Shown here in pieces: positions 15,416 through 25,155 of a stretch of DNA of 64,000 nt. This DNA is from Streptococcus parapneumoniae (GTDB lineage Bacteria > Bacillota > Bacilli > Lactobacillales > Streptococcaceae): positions 1,318,501 through 1,382,500 of the forward strand of contig NZ_AP026968.1 of NCBI RefSeq assembly GCF_037076355.1. Reading direction: 5' to 3'. Within the stretch, counting starts at the first letter, position 1; each line of letters begins with the position of its first letter. Position numbers and translations under genes: made by a program. The notes below the pieces were generated by a model. It did not search any database. It saw only the letters and a list, made by a program, of their open reading frames with translations, and had not been told where the DNA came from.

Positions 15416-17179
15416 CTAAAATTCAAAGAATTCCAAAGCTTTTTTCAAGAGCAAATCCGTATATTCTGGATCTTCTTGGGCTACTTCTATTTCCCACTGA
15501 ACCTTTTCCAAATCATCTGTAATCACTCCATCTACTCCTAAGTGAAGAGATTTGCTGATAGCTTCTGAATCATTGACAGTCCAGATATAAAGTTTCTGGT
15601 CCGTTGTCCATAGTTTGCTTACAAAATATTCATCCAAGGTCGAGTACTCCATAGTATATCCTGTCGCCTTTGTTTTAGGAAAGACAGAATTGTAGGGCAT
15701 GATGAAATAAACTGGCAGTTCGGCATCATACTGTCTTACTTTTTCGACAACATGGTAGTCTAAAGATTGGATTTGATGTCCATAAATCTTGAGCTTTGCA
15801 GCATAACGGGCTAAAAAGCGGTCCATCATGTCTGGACTATCTTTTTTACTGGTTTTGATTTCAATTAGTAATTTTTGACCAAGTTCGTTGGCTCGACTGA
15901 GATAATCTTCAAAGCTTGAAATTTTAGTCTGGTAGCCATTTTCAAAAATATCAATCCCTTTAAGCTCCTCCAAGTTTAAGTCTTGAGGACTTTTATTGAT
16001 ACCTGCTAGATTTTTCAAGTTAGCATCATGCATCATGACAAACTGCCCATCTTTTGTCTCCTGCACGTCCGTCTCTACCAAGTCTGGTTTGAGTTGTGCT
16101 GTAGTTTCCAAGGACTCTACTGTATTTTGAATCCCATTTGCATTGGAAACCCCTCGGTGAGAAATAAGCTGAGGTAAATGAACCATGGGAGTCTCCAGAT
16201 AAATATAACCTTCTAAGGCAAAGAAAAGACTGGCACAAATCATGACTCCCCATCGCATGATGTGATCTTTTTCTCTCCTAGGAAGCATATCCAGCTCCTT
16301 TCCTGTCAAAAATGAAACAAATTTAACCAAAAAGTAAGTCAGAGCCATATAATAAAGATTTTTAATCACAACAAAATTCAAAATACCAAGAATCAGAGAC
16401 TCTCTCTGAGTGATGTCATCTACCAAAGTTTGAGCCAATAACAAAGGAATCAAAGGAAGATAAAATAATAAATTTGCCTTGAGCAAGATATAAAATAAAT
16501 TCCAAGCATAAAAAGCAACTCTCTTCTTGGTTTTCTCCAAACTAAACATCACTGCTTCTCGAACAGTCAGCTGATCATATACAATCTTCGGAAGGGCAAA
16601 CATCAATCTGACAGAGACATAGAGAAAGATAAGAGATAGAAGTAGGATGCTCAGCCACCACATCCAATATTTATCTTCTAAATAATCTTGGATAAACTCT
16701 GGAATGACGATTTTATTGAGATAATAAATCTTCAGCATTTTCCGTATAAAAGGAAAAAGCATAGCTATATAGAAAAAGATAAACAAGGCTTTGGCGCAAG
16801 TTAGCTTTTTCATAAATCCAAAACTTTCATGGAAAACCTTGCGGATATACTCAATTAGCCTTCGCTTTTCATGATAGAGGAGATGACGAGCACCAATAAA
16901 GAGGAGTCCTATTTGAAAATAAGCGACCAGCAGGTTAATGATGATCAAGGCCAAAAAAGCTAGACTAATCAATGGAGAATGAGTGAGGATGGCTAAGACA
17001 TTGTTATAGGAAATAAAAAGATAACCTGTCTGATCTAATAAGAAGCTAGCCAACCATGAATTGAATGGGACCCACAAATACTCCACTATCATAAAAATTA
17101 AGAAAAAGAGAAAGAGGATTTTATCAAGATTGAGGTAAATCTGTTTAAAACCCAATTTTTTAGGTTTTTCAGGTTTCAT
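15416..17179 (-). CDS. Membrane glycerophosphodiester phosphodiesterase
   Basis: A 587-residue two-domain protein. The N-terminal 320 or so residues form a polytopic membrane domain typical of Gram-positive membrane GDPDs. The C-terminal GDPD TIM barrel would face outside or the membrane surface and hydrolyse glycerophosphodiesters to glycerol 3-phosphate and an alcohol. Catalytic signatures are visible: SHRG followed by E-S-L, V-E-T-D-V and MHDANL. The ATG at 17179 with AGGAG five bases away is preferred over an upstream GTG. The gene starts 8 bases after the exonuclease gene, so the two are cotranscribed. Substrate could be lipid head groups or teichoic acid fragments; not determinable here. 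Confidence 0.85.
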   Translation of the reverse strand: MKPEKPKKLGFKQIYLNLDKILFLFFLIFMIVEYLWVPFNSWLASFLLDQTGYLFISYNNVLAILTHSPLISLAFLALIIINLLVAYFQIGLLFIGARHLLYHEKRRLIEYIRKVFHESFGFMKKLTCAKALFIFFYIAMLFPFIRKMLKIYYLNKIVIPEFIQDYLEDKYWMWWLSILLLSLIFLYVSVRLMFALPKIVYDQLTVREAVMFSLEKTKKRVAFYAWNLFYILLKANLLFYLPLIPLLLAQTLVDDITQRESLILGILNFVVIKNLYYMALTYFLVKFVSFLTGKELDMLPRREKDHIMRWGVMICASLFFALEGYIYLETPMVHLPQLISHRGVSNANGIQNTVESLETTAQLKPDLVETDVQETKDGQFVMMHDANLKNLAGINKSPQDLNLEELKGIDIFENGYQTKISSFEDYLSRANELGQKLLIEIKTSKKDSPDMMDRFLARYAAKLKIYGHQIQSLDYHVVEKVRQYDAELPVYFIMPYNSVFPKTKATGYTMEYSTLDEYFVSKLWTTDQKLYIWTVNDSEAISKSLHLGVDGVITDDLEKVQWEIEVAQEDPEYTDLLLKKALEFFEF

Positions 17180-17187
17180 AGGCACTC

Positions 17188-17778
17188 CTAGTCAAATAAT
17201 TGAGATAAGTCCAAGCCTCCAAAAGGATTGTTTGATAAGCTACTTTCTGTCTCTAACAATTCTCTAGCTTGATCTGACTCTAAGAAGGACTCGTAAACAC
17301 GCGCCGTCATCCGAGCATCCTCTAAACTATTATGGGACTGTCCTTGAAATCCAAGAAATGAGGCAACAGTTTGCAACTTGAGATTGGCAATACCATGTAA
17401 ATCTGAACTACGACGTTCAAAAGCTTCATCATACAAATCCACCTTGTACTGCTGGCTGTAGTCTAAACCATGCTCTGCTAGAATAGGCAAATCACTTTTA
17501 ACAGCATTGTAGCCTATCATCGGCAAAGAACCCACAAACTCTTGGAATTCTTTTATGACTTCCTCCACTGGGGGAGCATCTTTTAGAGTCTCGGCTGTAA
17601 TCCCAGTCAAACCATTGATAAAACTTTTTAAGGGAACACTGGTATTGACATAGGAATCATAGGCATCGATTTCCTGACTATCTCTAAAACGCACTGCCGA
17701 TACTTGAATCAAGTGTGTTTGTCCTTCGTGCTGATTAAATTCTAAGTCAAAAGCAATGTAATCTTCTAATCGTTCCAT
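17188..17778 (-). CDS. DEDDh 3'-5' exonuclease (DnaQ/PolC epsilon-like)
   Basis: Stand-alone proofreading-type exonuclease of 196 residues. The DEDDh set is visible: Asp11 and Glu13 (FDLEF), Asp96 (AVKSDLPIL), and His149 with Asp154 (SHNSLEDA). It resembles the exonuclease part of DNA polymerase III epsilon but lacks a polymerase-binding tail that I can recognise; the C-terminus is short and acidic. GGAGAGGTAGAAA precedes the ATG. It may act in DNA repair or on small RNA or DNA fragments; substrate unknown. Confidence 0.85.
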   Translation of the reverse strand: MERLEDYIAFDLEFNQHEGQTHLIQVSAVRFRDSQEIDAYDSYVNTSVPLKSFINGLTGITAETLKDAPPVEEVIKEFQEFVGSLPMIGYNAVKSDLPILAEHGLDYSQQYKVDLYDEAFERRSSDLHGIANLKLQTVASFLGFQGQSHNSLEDARMTARVYESFLESDQARELLETESSLSNNPFGGLDLSQLFD

Positions 17779-17875
17779 TTTCTACCTCTCCTATACTATC
17801 TCTGTTCTAATCAACTATACTATTCACAAACAAAAGAAGCCATCAGGTTAGCACATAACCTAAACAGCTCCTTGA

Positions 17876-18367
17876 TTATCCTCCAAATAAACGAGCAAAA
17901 AAGCCTTTCTTAGTGGATTGGACTTCTTCTTTTGCTTGGTCCAGCTCTAGCTTAAGATTTTCTTGATCCTTCATTGCTTGAAGGGTCAATTGTTGCTGCT
18001 GATCCAGTTGTTTATCTTTCTCAGCAATCTGACGGTCTTTGATGCGCATCTGCTCATCTTTTTCTGCTAACTGACGATCCTTGGCTTTTAATTGTTCATA
18101 GAGACGAAGAATTTCTGCATTCTTCTCATCAACCAGAATCTCCATCAGTTCACGTTGCTTGACATCTTCACTGACAGGCTCATCTTCAAAAATCGTTTTT
18201 TTATAGATTTCTTCTAGCTTAATCAAGCCACTTCTGGTAACGACTGTTACCCCTTTGTCATTTTTATCTGTGTCTTCTTCTGGTAATTCTTTGACACGGT
18301 TATTGATTGCTTGGCGAGATAATCCTAAGACCTCTGCAATCTCACTGACGGTCATTTCAATACTCAT
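17876..18367 (-). CDS. rocS: Chromosome segregation regulator RocS
   Basis: A 163-residue cytoplasmic, membrane-associated protein matching pneumococcal RocS, which links chromosome segregation with division and capsule synthesis. Residues 1-30 form a helix-turn-helix (EIAEVLGLSRQAINNRVKEL). A linker follows, then a coiled coil (about 75-145) with tandem KDRQLAEKDEQ / KDRQIAEKDKQ units. The C-terminus KKGFFARLFGG is a short amphipathic helix for membrane binding. Shine-Dalgarno AGAGGATATT. It has its own promoter, and a weak inverted repeat (17845-17861) follows the gene. The order next to mtnN, macP and glmU matches pneumococcus. Confidence 0.88.
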   Translation of the reverse strand: MSIEMTVSEIAEVLGLSRQAINNRVKELPEEDTDKNDKGVTVVTRSGLIKLEEIYKKTIFEDEPVSEDVKQRELMEILVDEKNAEILRLYEQLKAKDRQLAEKDEQMRIKDRQIAEKDKQLDQQQQLTLQAMKDQENLKLELDQAKEEVQSTKKGFFARLFGG

Positions 18368-18383
18368 AATATCCTCTGAAACG

Positions 18384-18428
18384 TTTTCTAGCTTTTCTTT
18401 ACTTAAATCTTATCATAAGCTAGAAAAA
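18384..18428. repeat. Inverted repeat flanking the rocS -10 region
   Basis: TTTTCTAGCTT and AAGCTAGAAAA are perfect 11-base arms on either side of the -10 box and start site. There is no T run on the minus strand, so it is not a terminator for mtnN. Confidence 0.7.
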
Positions 18429-18435
18429 CTGTCAA
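18407..18435 (-). promoter_or_regulatory. rocS promoter
   Basis: TTGACA, 17 bases, TAAGAT with an extended TGA, on the minus strand 40 bases before the ATG. Confidence 0.75.
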
Positions 18436-18443
18436 ATTTTCGC

Positions 18444-19136
18444 TTAATTTAAGGCCTTCAAAAAGGCTAATAAGACTTGGGCAGAGCGACGTCCAGCTTC
18501 GATAATAAACTCATCAAAAGAGATGTTTGCTTCATGGTTGGCATTGTCACTCATAGCTCGAATGACTAAAACTGGAAGATTAAGAGCATGCGCTGCCTGA
18601 GCAATAGCTGCCCCCTCCATCTCAACAGCCAAAACATCTGGAAAATGAGACTTAATCGCTTCTATCTTATCATTTCCTGCGACAAAACTATCTCCTGTAG
18701 CAATCAAACCAAGATGCCAGTTTTGATCCAATTGAGATAAACTCTCTTGGATTTTGGCAACAAAAGTTTTATCTGATTCAAAATAAAGCGGTTGTTGCGC
18801 CATTTGCCCATAAGCATAGCCAAAAGCTGTAACATCCACGTCATGATAGGCTAACTTGTCAGCAATTACAACATCCCCAACAGCGATACCCTCTGCTACT
18901 GCTCCAGCAGATCCCGTGTTAATCAAAGCATCCACTTGGAAATGATCAGCCAAAATCGCCACACTCATAGCAGACATGACCTTACCAATTCCACTTTCTA
19001 CAAGAACGACTTCATGCGAGGCAATGGTGCCTGTATGATAGGTATTTCCTAAGACAACTTGCTCTTGGGCATTTTCTAAATGCTGGACCAAATAAGCCAG
19101 TTCTTCTGGCATTGCCGCAATAATTCCTATTTTCAT
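18444..19136 (-). CDS. mtnN: 5'-methylthioadenosine/S-adenosylhomocysteine nucleosidase
   Basis: Cleaves MTA and S-adenosylhomocysteine to adenine plus the thioribose sugar; supplies the LuxS route and recycles methylation by-products in the cytosol. 230 residues, the usual size. Catalytic residues align with E. coli MtnN: Glu12 (MPEE), Glu172/174 (AVEMEG) and Asp197 (MSDNA). A 16-base gap separates it from macP; it closes the glmU-nudF-macP-mtnN run. Also named pfs. Confidence 0.95.
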   Translation of the reverse strand: MKIGIIAAMPEELAYLVQHLENAQEQVVLGNTYHTGTIASHEVVLVESGIGKVMSAMSVAILADHFQVDALINTGSAGAVAEGIAVGDVVIADKLAYHDVDVTAFGYAYGQMAQQPLYFESDKTFVAKIQESLSQLDQNWHLGLIATGDSFVAGNDKIEAIKSHFPDVLAVEMEGAAIAQAAHALNLPVLVIRAMSDNANHEANISFDEFIIEAGRRSAQVLLAFLKALN

Positions 19137-19152
19137 TTCAATTCCTTTTCTA

Positions 19153-19467
19153 TTACAAAAGTTTCATTGCTAAGACAAGCAAAATCAAGAGAAAGATGAC
19201 TGCGAATAAAATCTTATTCAACTTAGAATTGAAGACATTTCTCTTGGTATTTTCAATGCGACGGCTTTTATGAATAGACGGTTCGACCTGAATCTTCAAG
19301 GTTTCCTGGCTAAAACCATGATCCTTAGGATTGGCATAACCAAAACGGGAAGAAGAGGTTGGTAAAATCTTAGTCTCCTCATTATCATCTAGCAAAGGAG
19401 GACCTGAAATTTTTTCGCCTCTATTAGCTCTTTCAATCATTTCATCCGTTAATAAAGGTTTACCCAT
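19153..19467 (-). CDS. macP: Class A PBP regulator MacP
   Basis: A 104-residue single-pass membrane protein matching MacP, an activator of penicillin-binding protein PBP2a that is phosphorylated by the StkP kinase. A cytoplasmic N-terminal region ([20 protein letters not shown]) contains the known phospho-acceptor Thr32 (EETKILP). A Lys/Arg-rich stretch precedes a C-terminal membrane helix (about 83-103). The ATG at 19467 is used because GAGGAGG lies five bases upstream; an in-frame alternative start 11 codons earlier has no ribosome site. The gene lies 11 bases after nudF. Confidence 0.9.
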   Translation of the reverse strand: MGKPLLTDEMIERANRGEKISGPPLLDDNEETKILPTSSSRFGYANPKDHGFSQETLKIQVEPSIHKSRRIENTKRNVFNSKLNKILFAVIFLLILLVLAMKLL

Positions 19468-19478
19468 GCTGACCTCCT

Positions 19479-20024
19479 CTATTTTTTGTGCAATTCCCAA
19501 TACTGAACAGCCATAATTGTCTTGGCATCACAAATATGACCTGATTGGATCAATTCCTTGGCTTCTTCTAAGCTCACTTCAAGGACTTCCAAGGTCTCAT
19601 CTTCATCCTGTGGACGCGGATTTTTCACCTTTGTCAAGTCGCTCGCTAGGTATAGTTTTAACTTTTCATTACAAAAGCCAATGGCTGAGTAAAAGTCGTA
19701 CAAGAGTTCTAATTTTCCTGTATAAGCTGTTTCTTCCTCTAATTCACGCAGAGCTGCTGCAATAGGGTCTGTATTTTCTCCTACTTCCAATTTTCCAGCT
19801 GGAATTTCGTAAGAGACAGCCTCAATAGCTTTGCGGTACTGCTTGACCAAGATAAGTTTTTGCTCATCCGTTACTGCTAAAACACAAACAGCTCCATTGT
19901 GGAAAATCAAATCCCGTTGGGCAGTTCCCTTGCCTTCTGGTAATTCAACCTGCTCTTGGACCAGTTTAAATATTGGTCCTTGATAGATTTCTTTTCTGCT
20001 AAGCGTTTTTTCTTCAAATTCCAT
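19479..20024 (-). CDS. nudF: NUDIX hydrolase, ADP-ribose pyrophosphatase type
   Basis: A 181-residue cytosolic hydrolase for ADP-ribose or related nucleoside diphosphates. The NUDIX box is seen as [18 protein letters not shown], with the expected G-x5-E-x7-REL-x-EE pattern but Thr-Ala where many have Glu-x-Gly. The C-terminal part has the NudF-type proline-containing loop ([11 protein letters not shown]). It lies 9 bases after glmU. Confidence 0.85.
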   Translation of the reverse strand: MEFEEKTLSRKEIYQGPIFKLVQEQVELPEGKGTAQRDLIFHNGAVCVLAVTDEQKLILVKQYRKAIEAVSYEIPAGKLEVGENTDPIAAALRELEEETAYTGKLELLYDFYSAIGFCNEKLKLYLASDLTKVKNPRPQDEDETLEVLEVSLEEAKELIQSGHICDAKTIMAVQYWELHKK

Positions 20025-20033
20025 GATAGGCTC

Positions 20034-21506
<1,473 letters not shown>

Positions 21507-21556
21507 TTAACCCATTTTTTTGATTTTTTTTGATTTTTAGGGTAGAATTATAAGAT

Positions 21557-22357
21557 ATGAGAAAACAAATTCATCCACTTATTTTATTTAGTTTTTTTGG
21601 GATCATAATTTTCATTTTAATCATCAATCGCCCACTTAATGACAACCAATCGTTTAAAACAAAATCCAACATAGCGCAGATTGAAGCACAGGCTTTGAAA
21701 CACTTAGACAAACCGATTATTGACCTCTCTGGCTGGCAGCGTCCTGAGGAAATCAACTATGACGCCCTCTCACAAAATATTTCAGGCGCTATTGTTCGCG
21801 TCCATAGTGGCGCTCAAACGACAAAAGAAAATGATGCTTCCTTTATCAATGGAATAGACAAGGCCTATAAAAGTCATATCACTGAACTTCAAAAGCGGAA
21901 TGTCCCAGTTGCTGTCTACGCTTATGTAGCTGGAAAAAGTGTCCAAGAAATGGAAAAAGCCGCTGAGGTTTTCTACAATGCAGCCTCTCCTTACAGCCCT
22001 AGTTACTACTGGCTAGACGTAGAAGACAAAACCATGTCCAATATGAACGAGGGTGTTGAAGCCTTTCGAGCAAAACTAGCATCACTAGGTGCTAAAAACA
22101 TCGGAATCTACGTTGGGGTCTATTTCATGGAAGAACATAGTATTGATACAGGCAAGTTTACCTCTGTTTGGATTCCGTCCTACGGCTCTAACTCAGGATT
22201 TTTGGAGAGCAGTCCTAAAACTGACTTAGATTATGACATTCACCAATACACATCTAAAGGAAAAATTGCCGGCTTTGACCACGATTTGGATATCAACGTC
22301 ATCTCTCCCTTAAAAAACAAAGAAGAAACCTTTAGAAAAATCTTTTTAAAACCTTAA
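21557..22357 (+). CDS. Membrane-anchored GH25 lysozyme
   Basis: A 266-residue N-acetylmuramidase-type hydrolase of glycoside hydrolase family 25, held at the outer face by an N-terminal membrane helix (residues 8-24). GH25 signatures are present: Asp56 (PIIDLSGWQ), the catalytic pair Asp154 and Glu156 (WLDVED), and the C-terminal HQYTSKG and DLDINV motifs. It has no choline-binding repeats, unlike LytC. It is transcribed divergently from glmU. A weak TAGAAT/TATAAG box just before the ATG suggests a short leader. It probably trims glycan during growth; the exact bond is inferred from family. Confidence 0.85.
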   Translation: MRKQIHPLILFSFFGIIIFILIINRPLNDNQSFKTKSNIAQIEAQALKHLDKPIIDLSGWQRPEEINYDALSQNISGAIVRVHSGAQTTKENDASFINGIDKAYKSHITELQKRNVPVAVYAYVAGKSVQEMEKAAEVFYNAASPYSPSYYWLDVEDKTMSNMNEGVEAFRAKLASLGAKNIGIYVGVYFMEEHSIDTGKFTSVWIPSYGSNSGFLESSPKTDLDYDIHQYTSKGKIAGFDHDLDINVISPLKNKEETFRKIFLKP

Positions 22358-22389
22358 AAGCATTTGTTTATCATTTGCTTTTTCTTTTT
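22356..22389 (+). terminator. Probable terminator after the GH25 gene
   Basis: AAAAGCA and TGCTTTT arms separated by 13 bases, followed by TTTCTTTTT; it begins at the stop codon. Confidence 0.5.
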
Positions 22390-22400
22390 GTGTTTGATTG

Positions 22401-22409
22401 TGATACAAT
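22401..22409 (+). promoter_or_regulatory. Extended -10 promoter for the DUF368 operon
   Basis: TGATACAAT, 43 bases before the ATG of the DUF368 gene. Confidence 0.55.
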
Positions 22410-22451
22410 ATAGTAAGGATTTTTTGAAATAGAAATAGTTGGAGGAACTAT

Positions 22452-23294
22452 ATGCTCTCATGGTTAGCGCGCATTATTAAAGGGATTGTGATTGCTCTTG
22501 GATTTATCTTACCGGGAATTTCCGGAGGGGTTCTAGCAGCAATCTTAGGAATTTATGAACGGATGATTGGCTTTCTTGCCCACCCTTTTAAAGACTTTAA
22601 AGAAAATGTTTTGTACTTTATTCCAGTTGCCATCGGTATGCTTCTGGGAATTGGCCTATTTTCTTACCCGATTGAATACCTGCTTGAAAATTATCAGGTC
22701 TTTGTCTTATGGAGCTTTGCGGGTGCCATCATTGGTACGGTTCCTAGCCTCCTCAAAGAATCAACTCGAGAATCTGACAGAGACAAGATTGATTTGGCTT
22801 GGTTCTGGACAACCTTTATCATTTCTGGACTAGGACTCTATGCCTTAAATTTTGTCGTTGGAACCTTAAGTGCTAGCTTTCTTAATTTGGTCCTAGCAGG
22901 TGCACTGCTGGCTCTTGGCGTATTGGTGCCTGGCCTCAGTCCATCAAATCTACTTTTGATTTTGGGTCTCTATGCTCCCATGTTGACTGGTTTTAAAACC
23001 TTTGACCTCTTGGGAACCTTCTTCCCGATTGGAATTGGTGCAGGTGCAACTCTCATCGCTTTTTCAAAATTGATGGATTATGCCTTAAACAACTACCACT
23101 CACGCGTCTATCATTTCATCATCGGTATCGTCCTATCAAGTACCCTTTTAATATTGATTCCAAATGCAGGAAACGCTGAAAGTATCCAATACACAGGACT
23201 TTCACTTGTCGGTTATGTCATCATCGCCTTCTTCTTTGCACTGGGAATCTGGCTTGGTATTTGGATGAGTCAATTGGAGGATAAATATAAATAA
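22452..23294 (+). CDS. DUF368 membrane protein, undecaprenyl phosphate translocase (PopT-like)
   Basis: A 280-residue polytopic membrane protein of the DUF368 family. Members were recently shown in other bacteria to recycle undecaprenyl phosphate across the membrane for wall polymer synthesis. The two inverted family motifs are visible: GFILPGISGGVLAAILGIYE near the N-terminus and GVLVPGLSPSNLLLILGLY near residue 160. GGAGGAACTAT precedes the ATG. Its TAA shares a base with the ATG of the next gene, giving tight coupling. Confidence 0.85.
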   Translation: MLSWLARIIKGIVIALGFILPGISGGVLAAILGIYERMIGFLAHPFKDFKENVLYFIPVAIGMLLGIGLFSYPIEYLLENYQVFVLWSFAGAIIGTVPSLLKESTRESDRDKIDLAWFWTTFIISGLGLYALNFVVGTLSASFLNLVLAGALLALGVLVPGLSPSNLLLILGLYAPMLTGFKTFDLLGTFFPIGIGAGATLIAFSKLMDYALNNYHSRVYHFIIGIVLSSTLLILIPNAGNAESIQYTGLSLVGYVIIAFFFALGIWLGIWMSQLEDKYK

Positions 23295-23776
23295 TGGCAA
23301 AAAAAGTTAAAATCAAAAAAACATTGGTGGAACAAATCCTGTCTAAAGCAGGTATCCCACATCAGGGAATTCAAATCAATGCCCTGGAAGGAGAGCTGCC
23401 TCAAGGTTATGGACGAGATCAGATTTTCAAAACCTTGGCGCTTCTGGGAGACAAGACAGGACCGATTATCGGAATTGTCCCTATCACCCAACACTTGTCT
23501 GAAAAGAAACTAGCTAAAATTTCTGGCAATAAAAAAGTGAGCATGATTCCACAAAAAGACTTGGAAAAAACAACTGGTTATATTCATGGAGCCAATAATC
23601 CTGTTGGTATTCGTCAAAAACATAATTACCCCATTTTTATCGATAAAATCGCTCTCGACTTGAATCAAATGATTGTTTCTGCAGGAGAGGTCGGTCACAG
23701 CATTATCGTCTCGCCACAAGACTTGGCTAGCTTTGTAAAGGCAGACTTTGCCGATATTTTGGAGGACAGCAAGTAA
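23294..23776 (+). CDS. ybaK: YbaK-type aminoacyl-tRNA deacylase
   Basis: A 160-residue trans-editing enzyme of the YbaK/EbsC family that hydrolyses misacylated tRNA, typically Cys-tRNA(Pro). The conserved fold is marked by GRDQIFKTLAL, the YIHGANNPVGIRQKHNYP loop and VSAGEVGHSIIVSP. It overlaps both neighbours by one base (TAATG on each side), so it is part of a translationally coupled trio. Confidence 0.9.
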   Translation: MAKKVKIKKTLVEQILSKAGIPHQGIQINALEGELPQGYGRDQIFKTLALLGDKTGPIIGIVPITQHLSEKKLAKISGNKKVSMIPQKDLEKTTGYIHGANNPVGIRQKHNYPIFIDKIALDLNQMIVSAGEVGHSIIVSPQDLASFVKADFADILEDSK

Positions 23777-24396
23777 TGAAACTCTACTTTGTCCGCCACG
23801 GTCGTACTGTCTGGAACCAAGAAGGTCGTTTTCAAGGTGCTAGTGGAGATTCTCCCCTTCTTCCTGAATCCATTGAAACCCTAAAACGACTTGGCCAATA
23901 TCTCAAGGAAATTCCTTTTAATCAGATTTATGCAAGTGATTTACCTCGAGCGGTCAAATCTGCTGAGATTATCCAAAGTCAACTCAAGACACCCTGTCCT
24001 TTAGAAAGTGTTCCGAATCTCCGTGAATGGCAACTGGGGAAGTTAGAAGGTTTAAAGATTGCAACCTTGGAAGCTATTTACCCGCAACAAATCCAGGCTT
24101 TTCGTTCAAATCTTGCTCAATTTGACACTCAAATGTTCGGAGCCGAATCCCTCTATAGCACAACACAACGAACTATCCAATTTATCAAATCATTAAAAGA
24201 TAGTCCAGCTGAGCGTATTCTAATTGTCGGTCACGGTGCTAATCTTACTGCTAGTCTTCGTACTCTTCTAGGTTATAAAGAACCACTTCTTCGTAAAGAG
24301 GGCGGTCTAGCAAATGCCAGCCTAACCATTCTAGAAACCCATGATTTTGAAACATTCACTCTCGATACGTGGAATGATACTTCCTATCAATCATAA
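23776..24396 (+). CDS. Histidine phosphatase family protein (phosphoglycerate mutase-like)
   Basis: A 206-residue cytosolic phosphatase or mutase. The catalytic RHG motif (FVRHGRT, His8) is at the N-terminus, with Arg58 (SDLPRA), Glu84 (LREWQLG) and the second histidine His153 (IVGHGA). The loop pattern suggests a broad-specificity phosphatase more than glycolytic mutase. It shares one base with the preceding ybaK stop. Nothing downstream on this strand but repeat debris. Confidence 0.85.
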   Translation: MKLYFVRHGRTVWNQEGRFQGASGDSPLLPESIETLKRLGQYLKEIPFNQIYASDLPRAVKSAEIIQSQLKTPCPLESVPNLREWQLGKLEGLKIATLEAIYPQQIQAFRSNLAQFDTQMFGAESLYSTTQRTIQFIKSLKDSPAERILIVGHGANLTASLRTLLGYKEPLLRKEGGLANASLTILETHDFETFTLDTWNDTSYQS

Positions 24397-24435
24397 TTAT
24401 AGCCTAGTCTTCTGAACTAGAACAATAGGAGATAT

Positions 24436-24540
24436 AGTCAGTTGAAACAAAAATAAGACAAAAGAGCCTCGTAAAAAGGTATTGCAACTTGCCAATACCT
24501 TTTTGATATGAACACGTGTCTTCTCAACAGGATTGTAGAG
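24436..24540 (-). mobile_element. IS630-type transposase relic, C-terminal part
   Basis: The minus strand reads YNPVEKTRVHIKKVLASCN and then a hydrophobic tail, matching the end of IS630-Spn1-like transposases (NP-x-EK-x-W-x-H-x-KK). The DDE glutamate is present but the reading frame is cut off upstream by a RUP. Confidence 0.65.
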
Positions 24541-24544
24541 CAAA

Positions 24545-24642
24545 ATGAAATAAGAACTGAATAATGTGATTTGAGAATTTAAATCAATTTATAAGAATTT
24601 TTTAGAAGCAGTGATGTACTAGTTCAGATTCACTTTTCTATA
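24545..24642. repeat. RUP element (degenerate)
   Basis: About 98 bases beginning ATGAAATAAGAAC and ending near TTTTAGAAGCAG ... GTACTAGTTC ... TTCTATA, matching the RUP consensus as remembered. RUPs are non-autonomous derivatives of IS630-Spn1. Confidence 0.6.
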
Positions 24643-24645
24643 CTA

Positions 24646-24749
24646 ATACTCTTCGAAAATCTCTTCAAACCGCGTCAACGTCGCCTTGCCGTACTCAAGT
24701 ACAACCTGCGGCTAGTTTCCTAGTTTGCTCTTTGATTTTCATTGAGTAT
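24646..24749. repeat. BOX element (boxA-boxC)
   Basis: 104 bases from ATACTCTTCG to TTGAGTAT, with the GTCGCCTTGCCGTA boxA core and no boxB. Confidence 0.85.
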
Positions 24750-24751
24750 AA

Positions 24752-24854
24752 GATGAGTAGGGAGGAAGAGGTAAAATTTTATGTCCAAACTCTTCACATA
24801 AGAACTCTAGCTTACCCATTCTATGGAATCTTGCATTATCCATTAAAACTTCCA
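24752..24854 (-). mobile_element. IS630-type transposase relic, central part
   Basis: The minus strand reads EVLMDNARFHRMGKLEFL and then FGHKILPLPPYSS, the second aspartate region of the DDE domain. It is continuous with the C-terminal relic at 24436 once the RUP and BOX insertions are removed. Confidence 0.7.
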
Positions 24855-24858
24855 ACTA

Positions 24859-25003
24859 ATACTCTTCTAAAATCTATTCAAACCACGTCAGCTTTACATT
24901 ATATATGTTGGTGACCTCATAAGTTTTGTCTGCAACCTCAAAGCTGTTCTTTGAGAAGCCTACAGCTAGCTTCCTAGTTTAATCTTTGCTTTTCACTGAG
25001 TAT
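24859..25003. repeat. BOX element, diverged (boxA-boxB-boxC)
   Basis: 145 bases from ATACTCTTCT to CTGAGTAT. The middle is diverged, but AACCACGTCAGC and AGCTTCCTAG are recognisable. Confidence 0.7.
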
Positions 25004-25043
25004 TAAGTTAAAAAATGAGGCTAGTCAAAAAGTCTTTAAAATC

Positions 25044-25088
25044 AAAAAACGCATAATATCAGGTATTGAAAACCTTGTACTATGCGTT
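25044..25088 (-). terminator. prsA terminator
   Basis: AACGCATA and TATGCGTT arms with an inner CAAGGT/ACCTG pairing, followed by TTTTTTG on the minus strand. Confidence 0.7.
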
Positions 25089-25155
25089 TTATTGTGGGAA
25101 GATTTACTTCATTTTTTCCTGAAGTCGAGTTTTTTCCCTGACTTATTGATTTGGA

